Notes under the pieces: generated by a model | What the model saw: the letters and a program-made list of their open reading frames with translations, nothing else | Told to the model about the DNA's origin: nothing | The model's database searches: none | Assembly: GCF_040729435.1 (NCBI RefSeq) | Contig: NZ_CP160398.1 | Span: 5,685,001 to 5,749,000, forward strand | DNA length: 64,000 nt | Reading direction: 5' to 3' | From: Pseudomonas sp. HOU2 | GTDB lineage: Bacteria; Pseudomonadota; Gammaproteobacteria; Pseudomonadales; Pseudomonadaceae | Translations under genes and position numbers: made by a program | Part shown: positions 1 through 8,601 of the stretch, one piece after another | Position numbering within the stretch: the stretch's first letter is position 1 | Layout of the letters: every line of letters begins with the position of its first letter

Positions 1-698
1 GAGGCTTTGCCTTCCTCTTTCATTTTCAGATACGCCGGCGACTCGTGCAGGCTCAGGCGGATCCAGGTGGAAATGCCCAGCAGCACGATCGACAGCAGGA
101 ACGGAATGCGCCAGCCCCAGACTTCAAACTGATCGCCAGTGAAGTAGCGGCAACCCAGCACCACCAGCAGCGACAGCAGCAGGCCGAGGGTCGCGGTGGA
201 CTGAATCCAGCTGGTGTGGAAGCCGCGTTTGCCGATTGGCGCGTGTTCCGCCACATAAGTCGCGGCGCCGCCATATTCACCGCCCAGCGCCAGGCCCTGG
301 AGCATGCGCAGCACCACCAGAATGATCGGTGCGGCAATGCCGATGCTGGCGTAGGTCGGCAACAGGCCGACGCAGAACGTGGCGATGCCCATCAGGATGA
401 TCGTGGCGAGGAAGGTGTATTTGCGCCCGATCATGTCCCCCAACCGACCGAACACCAGCGCCCCGAACGGCCGCACGATAAACCCGGCGGCGAAGGCCAT
501 CAGCGCGAAGATGAACGCCGTGGTGTCGTTGACCCCGGCGAAAAACTGCTTGCTGATCACCGCCGCGAGGGCGCCGTAGAGGAAGAAGTCATACCACTCG
601 AACACCGTCCCTAGGGACGAGGCGAAGATGACTTTCTGCGTGGCATTGCTGGTGCTGGCGCCGCTCGCGGCGTCCAGCGGCTGAGCGTGTTCTGACAT
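1..698 (-). CDS. MFS transporter, metabolite:H+ symporter type (C-terminus cut by window edge)
   Basis: An inner-membrane transporter of the major facilitator superfamily, most like the MHS (ProP/KgtP/ShiA) branch of proton symporters for small organic acids or osmolytes. Only about 232 N-terminal residues are inside the window. Seen: FEWYDFFLYG in the first membrane segment, the loop GRLGDMIGRK between segments 2 and 3, and LQGLALGGEYGG in segment 4, all hallmarks of the MHS group. The start ATG at 698 gives MSEHAQPLDAASG, a soluble lead followed directly by segment 1. The substrate cannot be read from this fragment. The next gene is a GMC oxidoreductase on the same strand, separated by a REP-type palindrome, so co-transcription is uncertain. 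Confidence 0.85.
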   Translation of the reverse strand, partial: MSEHAQPLDAASGASTSNATQKVIFASSLGTVFEWYDFFLYGALAAVISKQFFAGVNDTTAFIFALMAFAAGFIVRPFGALVFGRLGDMIGRKYTFLATIILMGIATFCVGLLPTYASIGIAAPIILVVLRMLQGLALGGEYGGAATYVAEHAPIGKRGFHTSWIQSTATLGLLLSLLVVLGCRYFTGDQFEVWGWRIPFLLSIVLLGISTWIRLSLHESPAYLKMKEEGKA

Positions 699-773
699 GT
701 CGGTATCCCTCACAGTGATTGTTTTTGTTGTTCCACTGGTGTTGCGCGCTGCCTTGAACGAATTACACGGTCC

Positions 774-870
774 CCTGTAGGAGCTGCCGAAGGCTGCGAT
801 CTTTTGATCTTGTTCCTGATCTGAAAAAGCCAAAGGCAAAAGATCGCAGCCTGCGGCAGCTCCTACAGGG
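774..870. repeat. Inverted pair of REP-type palindromes (GTAGGAGCTGCCG family)
   Basis: CCTGTAGGAGCTGCCGAAGG at the left is matched in inverse orientation by CTGCGGCAGCTCCTACAGG at the right, with GATCTTTTG and CAAAAGATC inside. The pair could fold into one long hairpin. The right arm runs into the 3' end of the GMC gene and contains its stop codon (863-865). Confidence 0.85.
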
Positions 871-2509
871 TTTGGGCCAGTTCTGGGGTTGCTGTGCAGC
901 TCCTGGTCGGTGGGTTGAGGATCATCTGCGCCGCCTTCTCGGCAATCATCAGCGTAGGCGAACAGGTGTTGCCCGAGGTGATGCGCGGCATGATCGAGGC
1001 GTCGGCGATGCGCAGGCCGGGCACGCCATGCACGCGCAGTTGCGCATCGACCACCGCTTCAGCGTCATTGCCCATGCGACAGGTGCCGACCGGATGGAAA
1101 ATCGTAGTGCCGATGCGCGCCGCTGCTTCGTGCAGTTGTTCTTCGCTTTGCAGGCTGTCGCCGGGCAGATACTCCACCGGTTTGAACGCTTGCAGGGCCG
1201 GGGCGCTGACGATGCGGCGGGTCAGGCGGATCGCGTCGGCGGCCACACGCAGGTCTTCGGGATGGCTGAGGTAATTCGGTTGAATCAGCGGTGCTTCCCG
1301 CGGGTCTGCCGAACGGATGTCGATGCGCCCACGGCTCTGCGGACGCAGATCACACACCGACGCGGTGAGCGCCGGAAAGCTGTGCAGCGGCTCGCCAAAA
1401 CGCTCCAGCGACAGCGGCTGCACGTGATACTCAAGGTTCGCCGAGGTCTGCTCCGGCCCGGATCGGGCAAACGCTCCGAGCTGACTCGGCGCCATCGACA
1501 ACGGCCCGCTGCGGTCATACAGATAACGCAGGCCCATGCCCATCTTGCCCCACACGCTGCCGGCGATCTGATTCAGGGTCCGAGCGTTCTGCAGTTTGTA
1601 GATCAGGCGCAGTTGCAGGTGATCCTGCAGATTGCCGCCGACCCCCGGCAGCTCATGAATCACCCCGATGCCGAGACGCTCCAGCAACGGACGCGGGCCG
1701 ATCCCGGAGCGCTGCAGAATGCTCGGCGAGCCGACGGCACCTGCGCAGAGGATGATTTCCTTGCGCGCCTTGAAGCTTTTCACCTGGCCTTCGTGACGCG
1801 CGCTGACTTTCGACGCACGACCGTTTTCCAGCAGCACCCGATCCACTTCAACCCCGGTCAATACCGTCAGATTGGCCCGCTCGCGAATTGGTTTGAGAAA
1901 CGCCTTGGCCGCGTTCCAGCGTACCCCGGCCTTCTGGTTGACCTGAAAGTAGCCGCAACCCTCGTTGTCACCCTGGTTGAAGTCGTCGATGCTGGCGATG
2001 CCGCTCTGCTCGGCAGCGCTGCGAAACGCGTCGAGAATCGGCCATGACAGGCGCTGTTGCTCGACGCGCCATTCACCCTTGGCACCGTGAAACTCAGCGG
2101 CGCCGGCAAAGTGATTTTCGCTCTGCTTGAACAGCGGCAGCACGTCGTTCCAGGCCCAGCCCGGATTGCCCTCGGCGGCCCAGCCGTCATAGTCGCCGGC
2201 CTGACCGCGCATGTAGATCATGCCGTTGATCGAGGAGCAGCCACCGAGCACTTTGCCGCGTGGGTAGCTCAAGCTGCGGCCTCGCAGGCCGGGCTGCGCT
2301 TCAGTCTTGAAGCACCAGTCGGTGCGCGGGTTGCCGATGCAGAACAGGTAACCCACGGGGATATGAATCCAAGCATAGTTGTCGCGTCCGCCGGCTTCGA
2401 GCAGCAACACCCGCTGCTGTTTATCCGCCGACAGTCGATTGGCCAGCAGGCACCCGGCGGGGCCGGCGCCGACCACGATGTAGTCGTATTCTTCAAGGGA
2501 AGTCTGCAT
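863..2509 (-). CDS. GMC family oxidoreductase (choline dehydrogenase-like)
   Basis: An FAD-dependent alcohol/choline-type dehydrogenase of the glucose-methanol-choline family, 548 residues, the usual family length. Seen: the dinucleotide-binding motif VVGAGPAGCLLANRL at the N-terminus, the GMC signature region PRGKVLGGCSSINGMIYMRG, a second signature GAVGSPSILQRSGIGP, and the C-terminal FHPVGTCRMG carrying the likely catalytic histidine. I chose ATG 2509 (MQTSLEEYDY) because an AGGTCAGGG stretch precedes it; an in-frame start 12 codons upstream is possible. The divergent LysR gene at 2643 is its likely regulator. The substrate is unknown; BetA-like activity is only one option. The stop codon lies inside a REP palindrome. 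Confidence 0.87.
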   Translation of the reverse strand: MQTSLEEYDYIVVGAGPAGCLLANRLSADKQQRVLLLEAGGRDNYAWIHIPVGYLFCIGNPRTDWCFKTEAQPGLRGRSLSYPRGKVLGGCSSINGMIYMRGQAGDYDGWAAEGNPGWAWNDVLPLFKQSENHFAGAAEFHGAKGEWRVEQQRLSWPILDAFRSAAEQSGIASIDDFNQGDNEGCGYFQVNQKAGVRWNAAKAFLKPIRERANLTVLTGVEVDRVLLENGRASKVSARHEGQVKSFKARKEIILCAGAVGSPSILQRSGIGPRPLLERLGIGVIHELPGVGGNLQDHLQLRLIYKLQNARTLNQIAGSVWGKMGMGLRYLYDRSGPLSMAPSQLGAFARSGPEQTSANLEYHVQPLSLERFGEPLHSFPALTASVCDLRPQSRGRIDIRSADPREAPLIQPNYLSHPEDLRVAADAIRLTRRIVSAPALQAFKPVEYLPGDSLQSEEQLHEAAARIGTTIFHPVGTCRMGNDAEAVVDAQLRVHGVPGLRIADASIMPRITSGNTCSPTLMIAEKAAQMILNPPTRSCTATPELAQTL

Positions 2510-2642
2510 TCCCTGACCTCGCTTTTTGTTTTTATTGTCGAACACTCTAGTTGTTAGCTTTCGTTAAAAGAATGTTAGTTTTTGCGCAGCCGCTGTGCGT
2601 TTTCAAACAGCCTGGACTGACGATAGCTGACAAGGACACCCC

Positions 2643-3527
2643 ATGTTCGACTGGAACGACTTGCGCTTCTTTCTGGAGTTGCAACGCAGCGGCCGCTTGC
2701 TCACCGCCGCCCGGCGCTTGAACACCACCCACGCCACAGTGGCCCGGCACATCGAGGCCATCGAAAAAAGCCTCGGCACCGCGCTGTTCGTCCAGCACGC
2801 CCAAGGCTATGAAATGACCCCGGCAGGCGAGGCGCTGCTCAAGCACGCCGAAGCCATGGAGAACGTCGCGCTGCTGGCCCAGGAAGAAATCACCCAGTCC
2901 ACCGCACCGCTGGGCAAGATCCGTGTCGGCGTCACCGAAGGGCTGGGCATCAAGTTTCTCGCCAGCCGCATGATCGGCCTGTTCGAACGTTATCCGGGGC
3001 TGGAAGTGGAACTGGTCGCCGTGCCGCGCTTCGTCAGCATCCTCAACCGCGAGGCGGAAATCAGCATTCATCTGGAACGCCCGGCGGCCGACATGCTGGT
3101 CACGCGCAAGCTCACCGACTATCGGTTGGCGCTTTACGCCAGCCAACGCTACCTCGACAACGCACCGCCGTTGCGCAGCCGCGAAGACCTCGCGCGGCAT
3201 GCGTGGATCGGTTATGTCGATGATTTGCTGTTCAGTCAGGAACTGATGTTCCTCAACAGCTTCTGCCGCAGTCCGCGCGTGGTGTTCCATAGCACCAGCG
3301 TCATCGCCCAGCAGGAAGCGGCGCGCTCGGGATTGGGCATTGCCGTGCTGCCTTGCTACATGGCCGCGTCGGATCCGGATCTGGTGGCGTTATTGCCGGA
3401 TGACAGCATCGAGCGCAGCTACTGGATCAGCACCCGGCGCGAGCTGCACAAGTCGGTGCGGCTGCGGGTGGTCTGGGATTATGTCGTCGGCCTTTGCGAG
3501 GCGGAGCAGGGCCTGTTGCGCGGATAG
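2643..3527 (+). CDS. LysR family transcriptional regulator
   Basis: A DNA-binding regulator of 294 residues with the LysR plan: an N-terminal winged helix-turn-helix (about residues 1-60, with TAARRLNTTHATVARHIEAI) and a C-terminal effector-binding domain from about residue 90. It starts with ATG at 2643, 133 bp from the divergent GMC oxidoreductase start. This arrangement usually means autoregulation and control of the divergent gene. The ligand is not evident. The N-terminal sequence MFDWNDLRFFLELQRSGRLL is typical of the subgroup annotated near dehydrogenases in Pseudomonas, but that link is inferred. Confidence 0.88.
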   Translation: MFDWNDLRFFLELQRSGRLLTAARRLNTTHATVARHIEAIEKSLGTALFVQHAQGYEMTPAGEALLKHAEAMENVALLAQEEITQSTAPLGKIRVGVTEGLGIKFLASRMIGLFERYPGLEVELVAVPRFVSILNREAEISIHLERPAADMLVTRKLTDYRLALYASQRYLDNAPPLRSREDLARHAWIGYVDDLLFSQELMFLNSFCRSPRVVFHSTSVIAQQEAARSGLGIAVLPCYMAASDPDLVALLPDDSIERSYWISTRRELHKSVRLRVVWDYVVGLCEAEQGLLRG

Positions 3528-3548
3528 TCATGCCCCGCACAAATCCCC

Positions 3549-3730
3549 CTGTGGGAGCCAGCCTGCTGGCGAAGGCGGTATGTCTGTGACATAGGAATCG
3601 ACTGACACTACGCGGATAGTTCTGCTTGCATAAAACCCTGTGGGAGCGGGCTTGCCCGCGATGGCGGTGAATCAGCCAATGGTGATGTTGAATGTCAATC
3701 CGTCATCGCTGGCAAGCCAGCTCCCACAGG
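3549..3730. repeat. REP-type repeats (TGTGGGAGCnnGCTTGC family)
   Basis: A single unit at 3549-3578 (CTGTGGGAGCCAGCCTGCTG) is followed by an inverted pair at 3637-3730, CCTGTGGGAGCGGGCTTGCC against GGCAAGCCAGCTCCCACAGG. This fills the gap between the LysR gene and the ars operon. Confidence 0.85.
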
Positions 3731-3758
3731 TTCTATGCCGTTACTGGAGTTGAATAAT

Positions 3759-3774
3759 ATATGGATATCCGTAT
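3759..3774. promoter_or_regulatory. Candidate ArsR operator upstream of arsR
   Basis: ATATGGATATCCGTAT is an imperfect 16-bp palindrome (7 of 8 positions pair) centred on GATATC, 34 bp before the arsR start. ArsR repressors bind AT-rich dyads over their own promoters, so this is the obvious candidate; a second ATATG occurs just downstream at 3786-3791. Confidence 0.5.
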
Positions 3775-3807
3775 ATTTGGTTTTCCATATGTTCGAGCCC
3801 GCACCCC

Positions 3808-4155
3808 ATGCTCACCCCCACCGAACTGTTCAAAAGCCTGGCCGACGAAACCCGTGCCCGCGCCACCTTGCTGATTGCCGAGCAGGGTGAGCTGTGTGTC
3901 TGCGAGCTGATGTGTGCCCTCGACGACAGCCAGCCGAAAATCAGCCGCCACCTCGCGCAACTGCGCAGCAATGGTTTGTTGCTCGATCGCCGTCAGGGCC
4001 AGTGGGTCTATTACCGGCTCAATCCGGATCTGCCGGATTGGGTTCACCAGATCCTCAAGATTACCGCGACGGCCAACGCCGATTGGCTCAAGGACAATGC
4101 CTGTCGCCTGCACAACATGGACGGCCGTCCTGCCCGCGAAACCACGTGCTGCTGA
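3808..4155 (+). CDS. arsR: ArsR family arsenic-responsive repressor
   Basis: A 115-residue winged-helix metalloregulator. The metal site ELCVCELMC (Cys30, Cys32, with Cys36 near) lies in the DNA-binding helix region, as in classical ArsR repressors that release DNA when As(III) or Sb(III) binds this cysteine group. The helix SQPKISRHLAQLRSNGLL is the recognition region and the wing QGQWVYYRL follows. The C-terminus ends in two further cysteines. It is the first gene of arsR-arsC-arsH; arsC starts 25 bp after its stop. A palindrome sits between the promoter region and its start. The operon lacks arsB or acr3. Confidence 0.92.
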   Translation: MLTPTELFKSLADETRARATLLIAEQGELCVCELMCALDDSQPKISRHLAQLRSNGLLLDRRQGQWVYYRLNPDLPDWVHQILKITATANADWLKDNACRLHNMDGRPARETTCC

Positions 4156-4180
4156 ATTTCAACTATCCCCGGAGCTATCC

Positions 4181-4651
4181 ATGCGTGTCCTGTTCATGTG
4201 CATGGCCAACAGTTGCCGCAGCATCCTTTCCGAAGCCATGTTCAATCATCTGGCGCGCGAGGGTTTCGAGGCGGTGAGCGCCGGCAGTTTCCCAAAAGGC
4301 CAGGTGTTGCCGCGCAGCCTGACGACGCTGCAACAGGCCGGTATCGCTATCGACGGTTTGTACAGCAAAGGCAACGACGCCTTTGAAGGCAACCCGCCGG
4401 ACATCGTCATCACTGTCTGCGACAAGGCAGCCGGCGAAACCTGCCCGGTGTACTTCGGCCCGGCGATCAAATGCCATTGGGGGCTGGAAGATCCCTCCGA
4501 TGTGACGGGTGACGAGGCCGCAGTGGATGCGGCATTCCGTGCCACGCTGGCGACCATCGAGCGGCGCTGCGCAACTTTCCTCGGTCTTCCTTTCAAATCA
4601 CTCAGCCGCGTTGAGCTTCAGCGCGAACTGGATCGCATCGGCTCCCTCTGA
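4181..4651 (+). CDS. arsC: Arsenate reductase, low-molecular-weight phosphatase type
   Basis: A 156-residue cytoplasmic enzyme that reduces arsenate to arsenite. The phosphatase-like loop CMANSCRS (Cys7, Arg13, Ser14; CX5RS) is at the N-terminus, and the redox pair Cys80 and Cys88 sits in TVCDKAAGETC. This matches the three-cysteine relay of thioredoxin-coupled ArsC rather than the glutaredoxin-coupled E. coli type. ATG 4181 is chosen because GGAG lies 7 bp upstream and the P-loop begins at residue 7. Longer readings of this frame run through arsR and are not real. Its product, arsenite, has no export pump encoded in this operon. Confidence 0.93.
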   Translation: MRVLFMCMANSCRSILSEAMFNHLAREGFEAVSAGSFPKGQVLPRSLTTLQQAGIAIDGLYSKGNDAFEGNPPDIVITVCDKAAGETCPVYFGPAIKCHWGLEDPSDVTGDEAAVDAAFRATLATIERRCATFLGLPFKSLSRVELQRELDRIGSL

Positions 4652-4663
4652 GTCGGAGGACGT

Positions 4664-5362
4664 ATGTCAGAGCACCTGCCCAATCTTGATCACAGCCTGT
4701 TCCAAGGCCGGATCACATCACCTTCGCACGAACACAAACCACGCATCCTGCTGCTCTATGGTTCGACCCGCGAACGTTCCTTCAGCCGTCTGCTGGTGGA
4801 GGAGGCCGCACGCTTGCTGGAGCACTTCGGCGCCGAAACGCGCATCTTCAATCCGTCCGGTTTGCCGTTGCCGGACGACGCCCCGGTCGATCATCCCAAA
4901 GTCCAGGAACTGCGCGAGCTGGTGCTGTGGTCGGAAGGTCAGGTCTGGTGTTCGCCGGAACGCCACGGTGCGATGTCGGCGGTGTTCAAGGCGCAGATCG
5001 ACTGGATTCCGCTAGAGCTCGGCGCGGTGCGTCCGACCCAGGGCAAAACTCTTGCGGTGATGCAGGTCTGCGGCGGTTCGCAGTCGTTCAACGTGGTCAA
5101 TCAACTGCGCGTGCTGGGGCGCTGGATGCGCATGTTCACCATCCCCAATCAGTCTTCGGTGCCCAAGGCGTTCACGGAATTCGACGAGGCGGGGCGGATG
5201 AAACCGTCAGCGTTTTATGACCGCGTGGTTGATGTGATGGAAGAGCTGGTGAAGTTCACCGTGCTGCTGCGCGAGCGCCAGGATTTTCTAGTGGATCGCT
5301 ATTCCGAACGCAAGGAGAGTGCCGAGCAACTGATGGCGCGGGTCAATCAGCGCTCGATCTGA
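4664..5362 (+). CDS. arsH: ArsH, NADPH-dependent FMN reductase / organoarsenical oxidase
   Basis: A 232-residue flavodoxin-like enzyme. Known ArsH proteins use FMN and NADPH to oxidise trivalent organoarsenicals and also act as quinone or iron reductases. Seen: the flavin phosphate loop [13 protein letters not shown] near residue 33, [20 protein letters not shown] in the middle, and [23 protein letters not shown] in the second half, all strong ArsH signatures. It begins 13 bp after arsC with a GGAGG ribosome site. The gene closes the arsR-arsC-arsH operon. Confidence 0.93.
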   Translation: MSEHLPNLDHSLFQGRITSPSHEHKPRILLLYGSTRERSFSRLLVEEAARLLEHFGAETRIFNPSGLPLPDDAPVDHPKVQELRELVLWSEGQVWCSPERHGAMSAVFKAQIDWIPLELGAVRPTQGKTLAVMQVCGGSQSFNVVNQLRVLGRWMRMFTIPNQSSVPKAFTEFDEAGRMKPSAFYDRVVDVMEELVKFTVLLRERQDFLVDRYSERKESAEQLMARVNQRSI

Positions 5363-5425
5363 AATGCACAAACCTTCTAGCCTCAACCCGCCAATTGTGG
5401 ATTACTGGCCCCAGCCCACCACTGT

Positions 5426-6274
5426 ATGCACGCCATGAGCAACTGGATCGACCTTGCCCGCGACCGGGAAACCGGCATCGAAACCCTGCACGCGCATTTC
5501 GCCGGGCACGCGCACGCCTACGATCCGCACTGGCATGAAACCTATCTGATCGGCTTCACCGAGCAAGGCGTGCAGCGCTTCAACAGCCGTCGGGCGCGGC
5601 ACGACAGCACGCCGGGCAAGGTCTTCATGCTGGAACCCGGCGACATCCATGACGGCGATGCGCCGAGCCCGGACGGCTTCACCTATCGCATGCTCTATCT
5701 GCAACCTGCATGGCTGGAGCAAGCGCTGGACGGTTTGCATCTGGGCAGTTATGGCAGCGGCTTGCCGGGGATCGGCAGTGTGCTCAACGATGATCCCGAA
5801 CTGGCTCGGGCCACCTTGTTTGCCTTCAATGCGCTGCATAAGCAGGACGTGCGCATGGTGCGCGATGTGGCGCTGGATGCGTTGCTGGAGCGACTGGCGA
5901 TTCACCTGTACCGGCGACCGCAACCAAGCGCCGTATCACGCGCGCCATTGATCGCCCGGCAGGCACGCGATTACCTGATGGCCTACCACGAGCAAGACAT
6001 CAGCCTGCAAACCCTGGCCGACGTCTGCGGCACCGACCGTTTCCGCCTGACCCGCGCGTTCAAGGCGGCCTATGGACTCGCGCCGCACGCGTGGCTGATC
6101 CAGCTGCGCCTCAGCCGTGGCCGGCAAATGCTCGCCGCTGGCATGCAGCCAGTGGACGTCGCCAGCCGCCTCGGCTTCGCCGACCAAAGCCATCTGGGCC
6201 GCTGGTTCGTGCGCGCCTACGGCATCACGCCGGGCGCCTATCAGCAACGCGCCATCGGCACGTTTCGACGCTGA
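5426..6274 (+). CDS. AraC family transcriptional regulator
   Basis: A 282-residue regulator with an N-terminal AraC-type cupin (HAYDPHWHETYLIG, then LEPGDIHDG at about residues 70-80) and a C-terminal pair of helix-turn-helix motifs (about residues 185-280; DISLQTLADVCGTDRFRLTRAF and VDVASRLGFADQSHLGRWF). It is followed on the same strand by a LysE-type exporter. AraC-LysE pairs of this kind are common in Pseudomonas, and the regulator probably senses the exported compound. An alternative start at 5435 is equally possible because no clear ribosome site separates them. Confidence 0.88.
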   Translation: MHAMSNWIDLARDRETGIETLHAHFAGHAHAYDPHWHETYLIGFTEQGVQRFNSRRARHDSTPGKVFMLEPGDIHDGDAPSPDGFTYRMLYLQPAWLEQALDGLHLGSYGSGLPGIGSVLNDDPELARATLFAFNALHKQDVRMVRDVALDALLERLAIHLYRRPQPSAVSRAPLIARQARDYLMAYHEQDISLQTLADVCGTDRFRLTRAFKAAYGLAPHAWLIQLRLSRGRQMLAAGMQPVDVASRLGFADQSHLGRWFVRAYGITPGAYQQRAIGTFRR

Positions 6275-6342
6275 ACAAACGTTCAAGACCACCACGCTGC
6301 TCAGCCATCACAGTAGGCCCTGACTTTCTACAGGGCCGTGCC

Positions 6343-6921
6343 ATGCTTGCGTTCATCCTCTTTGCCTTCGTTGCCTCGATCACCCCGGGGCCGACCAACC
6401 TCATTGTCCTCAGCACCAGCGCCCGACGCGGCTGGCGCCCGTGCCTGCCGATCATTCTCGGCGCGGGGGCGGGCGCTGCGTCTTTGGTGTGGGTGGCCGG
6501 CGCTGGCGCCAGTACGCTGATGCTGCCCGGTGTGCGCCCGGTGATCAGTGCGCTGGGGATGGGCTGGATGCTCTGGCTGGCGTGGCAGATCTTCACCGCG
6601 CCGGCCACCGCGATCGATCCCGCCGCCGGCGAGGAAAAACCCGAGCTGGGCCTGCTCGGCGCCGCGCTGTTGCAATGGGTCAATCCCAAGTCGTGGATGA
6701 TGGCGATCGCCGTGATCAGCGTGTTTACCGCGCAAGGGCAGGGCTTGAACGCGTTGTGCCTGGCGTTCTTTCTGGTGTCGTTGCCGTGTCTGGCGCTGTG
6801 GGCGCTGCTCGGTCGCGGTGCTGCGCGCTGGTTGAGTAATCCGGCGCAGTTGCAGTGGTTGAACCGGATTCTGGCGGTGTTGCTGGTGGTGTCATCGGCC
6901 GCCGCGTTGCTGCACAACTGA
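6343..6921 (+). CDS. LysE/RhtB family amino-acid or metabolite exporter
   Basis: An inner-membrane exporter of 192 residues. The N-terminal segment holds the family motif ITPGPTNLIVLSTSARRGW and the protein has about six hydrophobic segments with a short polar loop near residue 95 (PAAGEEKPELG). The start at 6343 is set by the hydrophobic N-terminus MLAFILFAFVAS, which leaves a 68-bp gap after the AraC gene. Longer open frames upstream overlap that gene and are unlikely. The substrate is not predictable beyond an amino acid or similar small molecule. Confidence 0.88.
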   Translation: MLAFILFAFVASITPGPTNLIVLSTSARRGWRPCLPIILGAGAGAASLVWVAGAGASTLMLPGVRPVISALGMGWMLWLAWQIFTAPATAIDPAAGEEKPELGLLGAALLQWVNPKSWMMAIAVISVFTAQGQGLNALCLAFFLVSLPCLALWALLGRGAARWLSNPAQLQWLNRILAVLLVVSSAAALLHN

Positions 6922-7094
6922 GACGATGGTTTGCGTGAGATAGCAGAGGTTTTTTTCACAAAACTTGCAGGTGAAGTGAGGATAATCAGCGGGCAATCTG
7001 CAGGGGGTCTTGAGGCTGCGAGGTCAGGGTGGTGCAATCGATTCGCCCTGCCATTGCGACGAGACCGTCGCTCACGACAATCACGAGGCACGTT

Positions 7095-7643
7095 ATGACT
7101 CGCGTCACCGCCGTCACCCGTTATGGAAAACTCTCAATCACCCTGCACTGGCTGATGCTGGCGCTGTTCGTCGGCGTCTATGCCTGTGTCGAAATCAAAG
7201 GCTTCATGCCCAAGGGCAGCGAAGCGCGCGGCCTGCTGATGGGCTTCCACGGTCTGTTCGGCACGAGCATCTTCGTGCTGGTCTGGGTGCGCCTGCTCGG
7301 CCGCCTGACCCCACGCCCGCCAATCACCCCCAAGCCGCCAGCCTGGCAGACCGGCATCTCGCACCTGATGCACCTGGCGCTGTACGTACTGATGATCGCC
7401 ACGCCGATCCTCGCCTGGCTGATGCTCGCCGCCGCTGACAAACCGTTCCCGTACTTCGGCTTCCACGTCCCGGCACCGGTCGCCATCGACCCGGACTTCG
7501 CCAAACAGCTCAAGTACTGGCATGAAACGCTGGGCAGCGCCGGCTACTGGCTGATCGGCTTGCACGCGGCGGCGGGGCTGTTTCACCACTACTGGGTGCG
7601 GGATAACACGCTGGTGCGGATGTTGCCGGGGCGCACGGAATAA
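7095..7643 (+). CDS. Cytochrome b561 family protein
   Basis: A four-helix di-haem membrane cytochrome of 182 residues, the CybB type that passes electrons from quinol to periplasmic acceptors. Candidate haem ligands are the histidines in SITLHWLML (His18), the second helix GFHGLFG, HLMHLALYVLM, and the C-terminal GLHAAAGLFHHYWVRD. ATG 7095 follows ACGAGGCAC and puts the first histidine in its usual place. It stands alone between the LysE exporter and a REP pair. Confidence 0.88.
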   Translation: MTRVTAVTRYGKLSITLHWLMLALFVGVYACVEIKGFMPKGSEARGLLMGFHGLFGTSIFVLVWVRLLGRLTPRPPITPKPPAWQTGISHLMHLALYVLMIATPILAWLMLAAADKPFPYFGFHVPAPVAIDPDFAKQLKYWHETLGSAGYWLIGLHAAAGLFHHYWVRDNTLVRMLPGRTE

Positions 7644-7668
7644 CCCCTTTCCTATTCAACCCCCAATC

Positions 7669-7761
7669 CCTGTGGGAGCGAGCTTGCTCGCGAAGGCGGA
7701 GTATCAGCCACTGATGATGTCGGCTGACACGATCCCTTCGCGAGCAAGCTCGCTCCCACAG
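7669..7761. repeat. Inverted REP pair
   Basis: CCTGTGGGAGCGAGCTTGCT at the left pairs with AGCAAGCTCGCTCCCACAG at the right across about 50 bp. It lies 25 bp after the cytochrome gene and may stop transcription or protect the message end. Confidence 0.85.
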
Positions 7762-7879
7762 TTTTTTGTGGCGTCTGGCAGAGCGGGGCAGTTGCTGGAA
7801 TCGTACTTCGCGTCCACTCTATGGCATGCCGACAAGGAGCGTCGCCGACCCTCCGTCGTGACCCATGGGAGCTTGCAGC

Positions 7880-8095
7880 ATGAGCGAAGACAACAAGGTA
7901 AAAGGCCCGGCGTCGTACTTCCCCTCCATCGAAAAGAAATACGGCCAGCCCATCGATCACTGGCTGAACCTGCTCGCCGGCATCACCGACAAAAAACACA
8001 TGGAACTGGTGGCGTGGCTCAAGGATGAACACGGCATGGGCCACGGGCATGCCAACGCGCTGGTCGCGCACCATTTGGCCGCAGGCAAACAGTGA
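7880..8095 (+). CDS. Small DUF4287 family protein
   Basis: A 71-residue soluble protein, MSEDNKVKGPASYFPSIEKK at the start and GMGHGHANALVAHHLA at the end. This matches the DUF4287 family as I know it: short proteins with a conserved YFPSIEKKYG start and a helix rich in histidine near the C-terminus. The function is unknown. ATG 7880 is preferred over an in-frame ATG five codons upstream because of the family N-terminus. The GNAT gene begins 13 bp later, so the two are probably co-transcribed. Confidence 0.8.
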   Translation: MSEDNKVKGPASYFPSIEKKYGQPIDHWLNLLAGITDKKHMELVAWLKDEHGMGHGHANALVAHHLAAGKQ

Positions 8096-8108
8096 GGGCA
8101 GGGCAGCG

Positions 8109-8588
8109 ATGAATTTCTCCCACCGGCCAGTGACGGCCGACGACGTCAACACCCTCTGCAGCTTTCCGCAGGGCGTCCAAGAGTTGTACTTCATGTTCCC
8201 GAAAGCGCAGTACCCGCTGACGGAAGAACAGATGCACACCGCGATCAGCCAGCGCTTCGACTCCACGGCGTTTCTGGCCAACGGCGAGTTCGTCGGCTTC
8301 GCCAACTTCTACCGTGCCGAGCACGACGGCGTCTGCTGCATCGGCAACGTCATCGTCGCGCCTTACGCCCGTGGCCAGGGCGTTGCTCGCTACATCGTCG
8401 AAACCATGACTGCGGTCGGCTTTGAAAAGTACGGGGCAAGGGAAGTGCAGCTTTCGTGCTTCAACGAAAACACGGCGGGGTTGCTGCTCTACCCGAAACT
8501 CGGCTTCGTGCCGTTCTCCATCGAAGAGCGTGCTGCGCCGGGTGGCAGGCGTGTGGCGCTGATCAATATGACCCGCCACCGCCAATAG
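8109..8588 (+). CDS. GNAT family N-acetyltransferase
   Basis: A 159-residue acetyl-CoA-dependent acetyltransferase. The cofactor-binding motif A is seen as VIVAPYARGQGVARYIVETM at about residues 79-98, and NENTAGLLLYPKLGF in the C-terminal half is the usual GNAT motif B. ATG 8109 follows GAGGGCAGGGCAGCG, 13 bp after the DUF4287 gene. The acyl acceptor is unknown. Confidence 0.85.
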   Translation: MNFSHRPVTADDVNTLCSFPQGVQELYFMFPKAQYPLTEEQMHTAISQRFDSTAFLANGEFVGFANFYRAEHDGVCCIGNVIVAPYARGQGVARYIVETMTAVGFEKYGAREVQLSCFNENTAGLLLYPKLGFVPFSIEERAAPGGRRVALINMTRHRQ

Positions 8589-8601
8589 CCATCCCCCAAT
8601 C

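Noticed and set aside
774..870. CRISPR-like array from repeated GTAGGAGCTGCCG units
   Set aside because: The units are inverted pairs scattered through the window, not regularly spaced direct repeats with unique spacers, and no cas gene is present.
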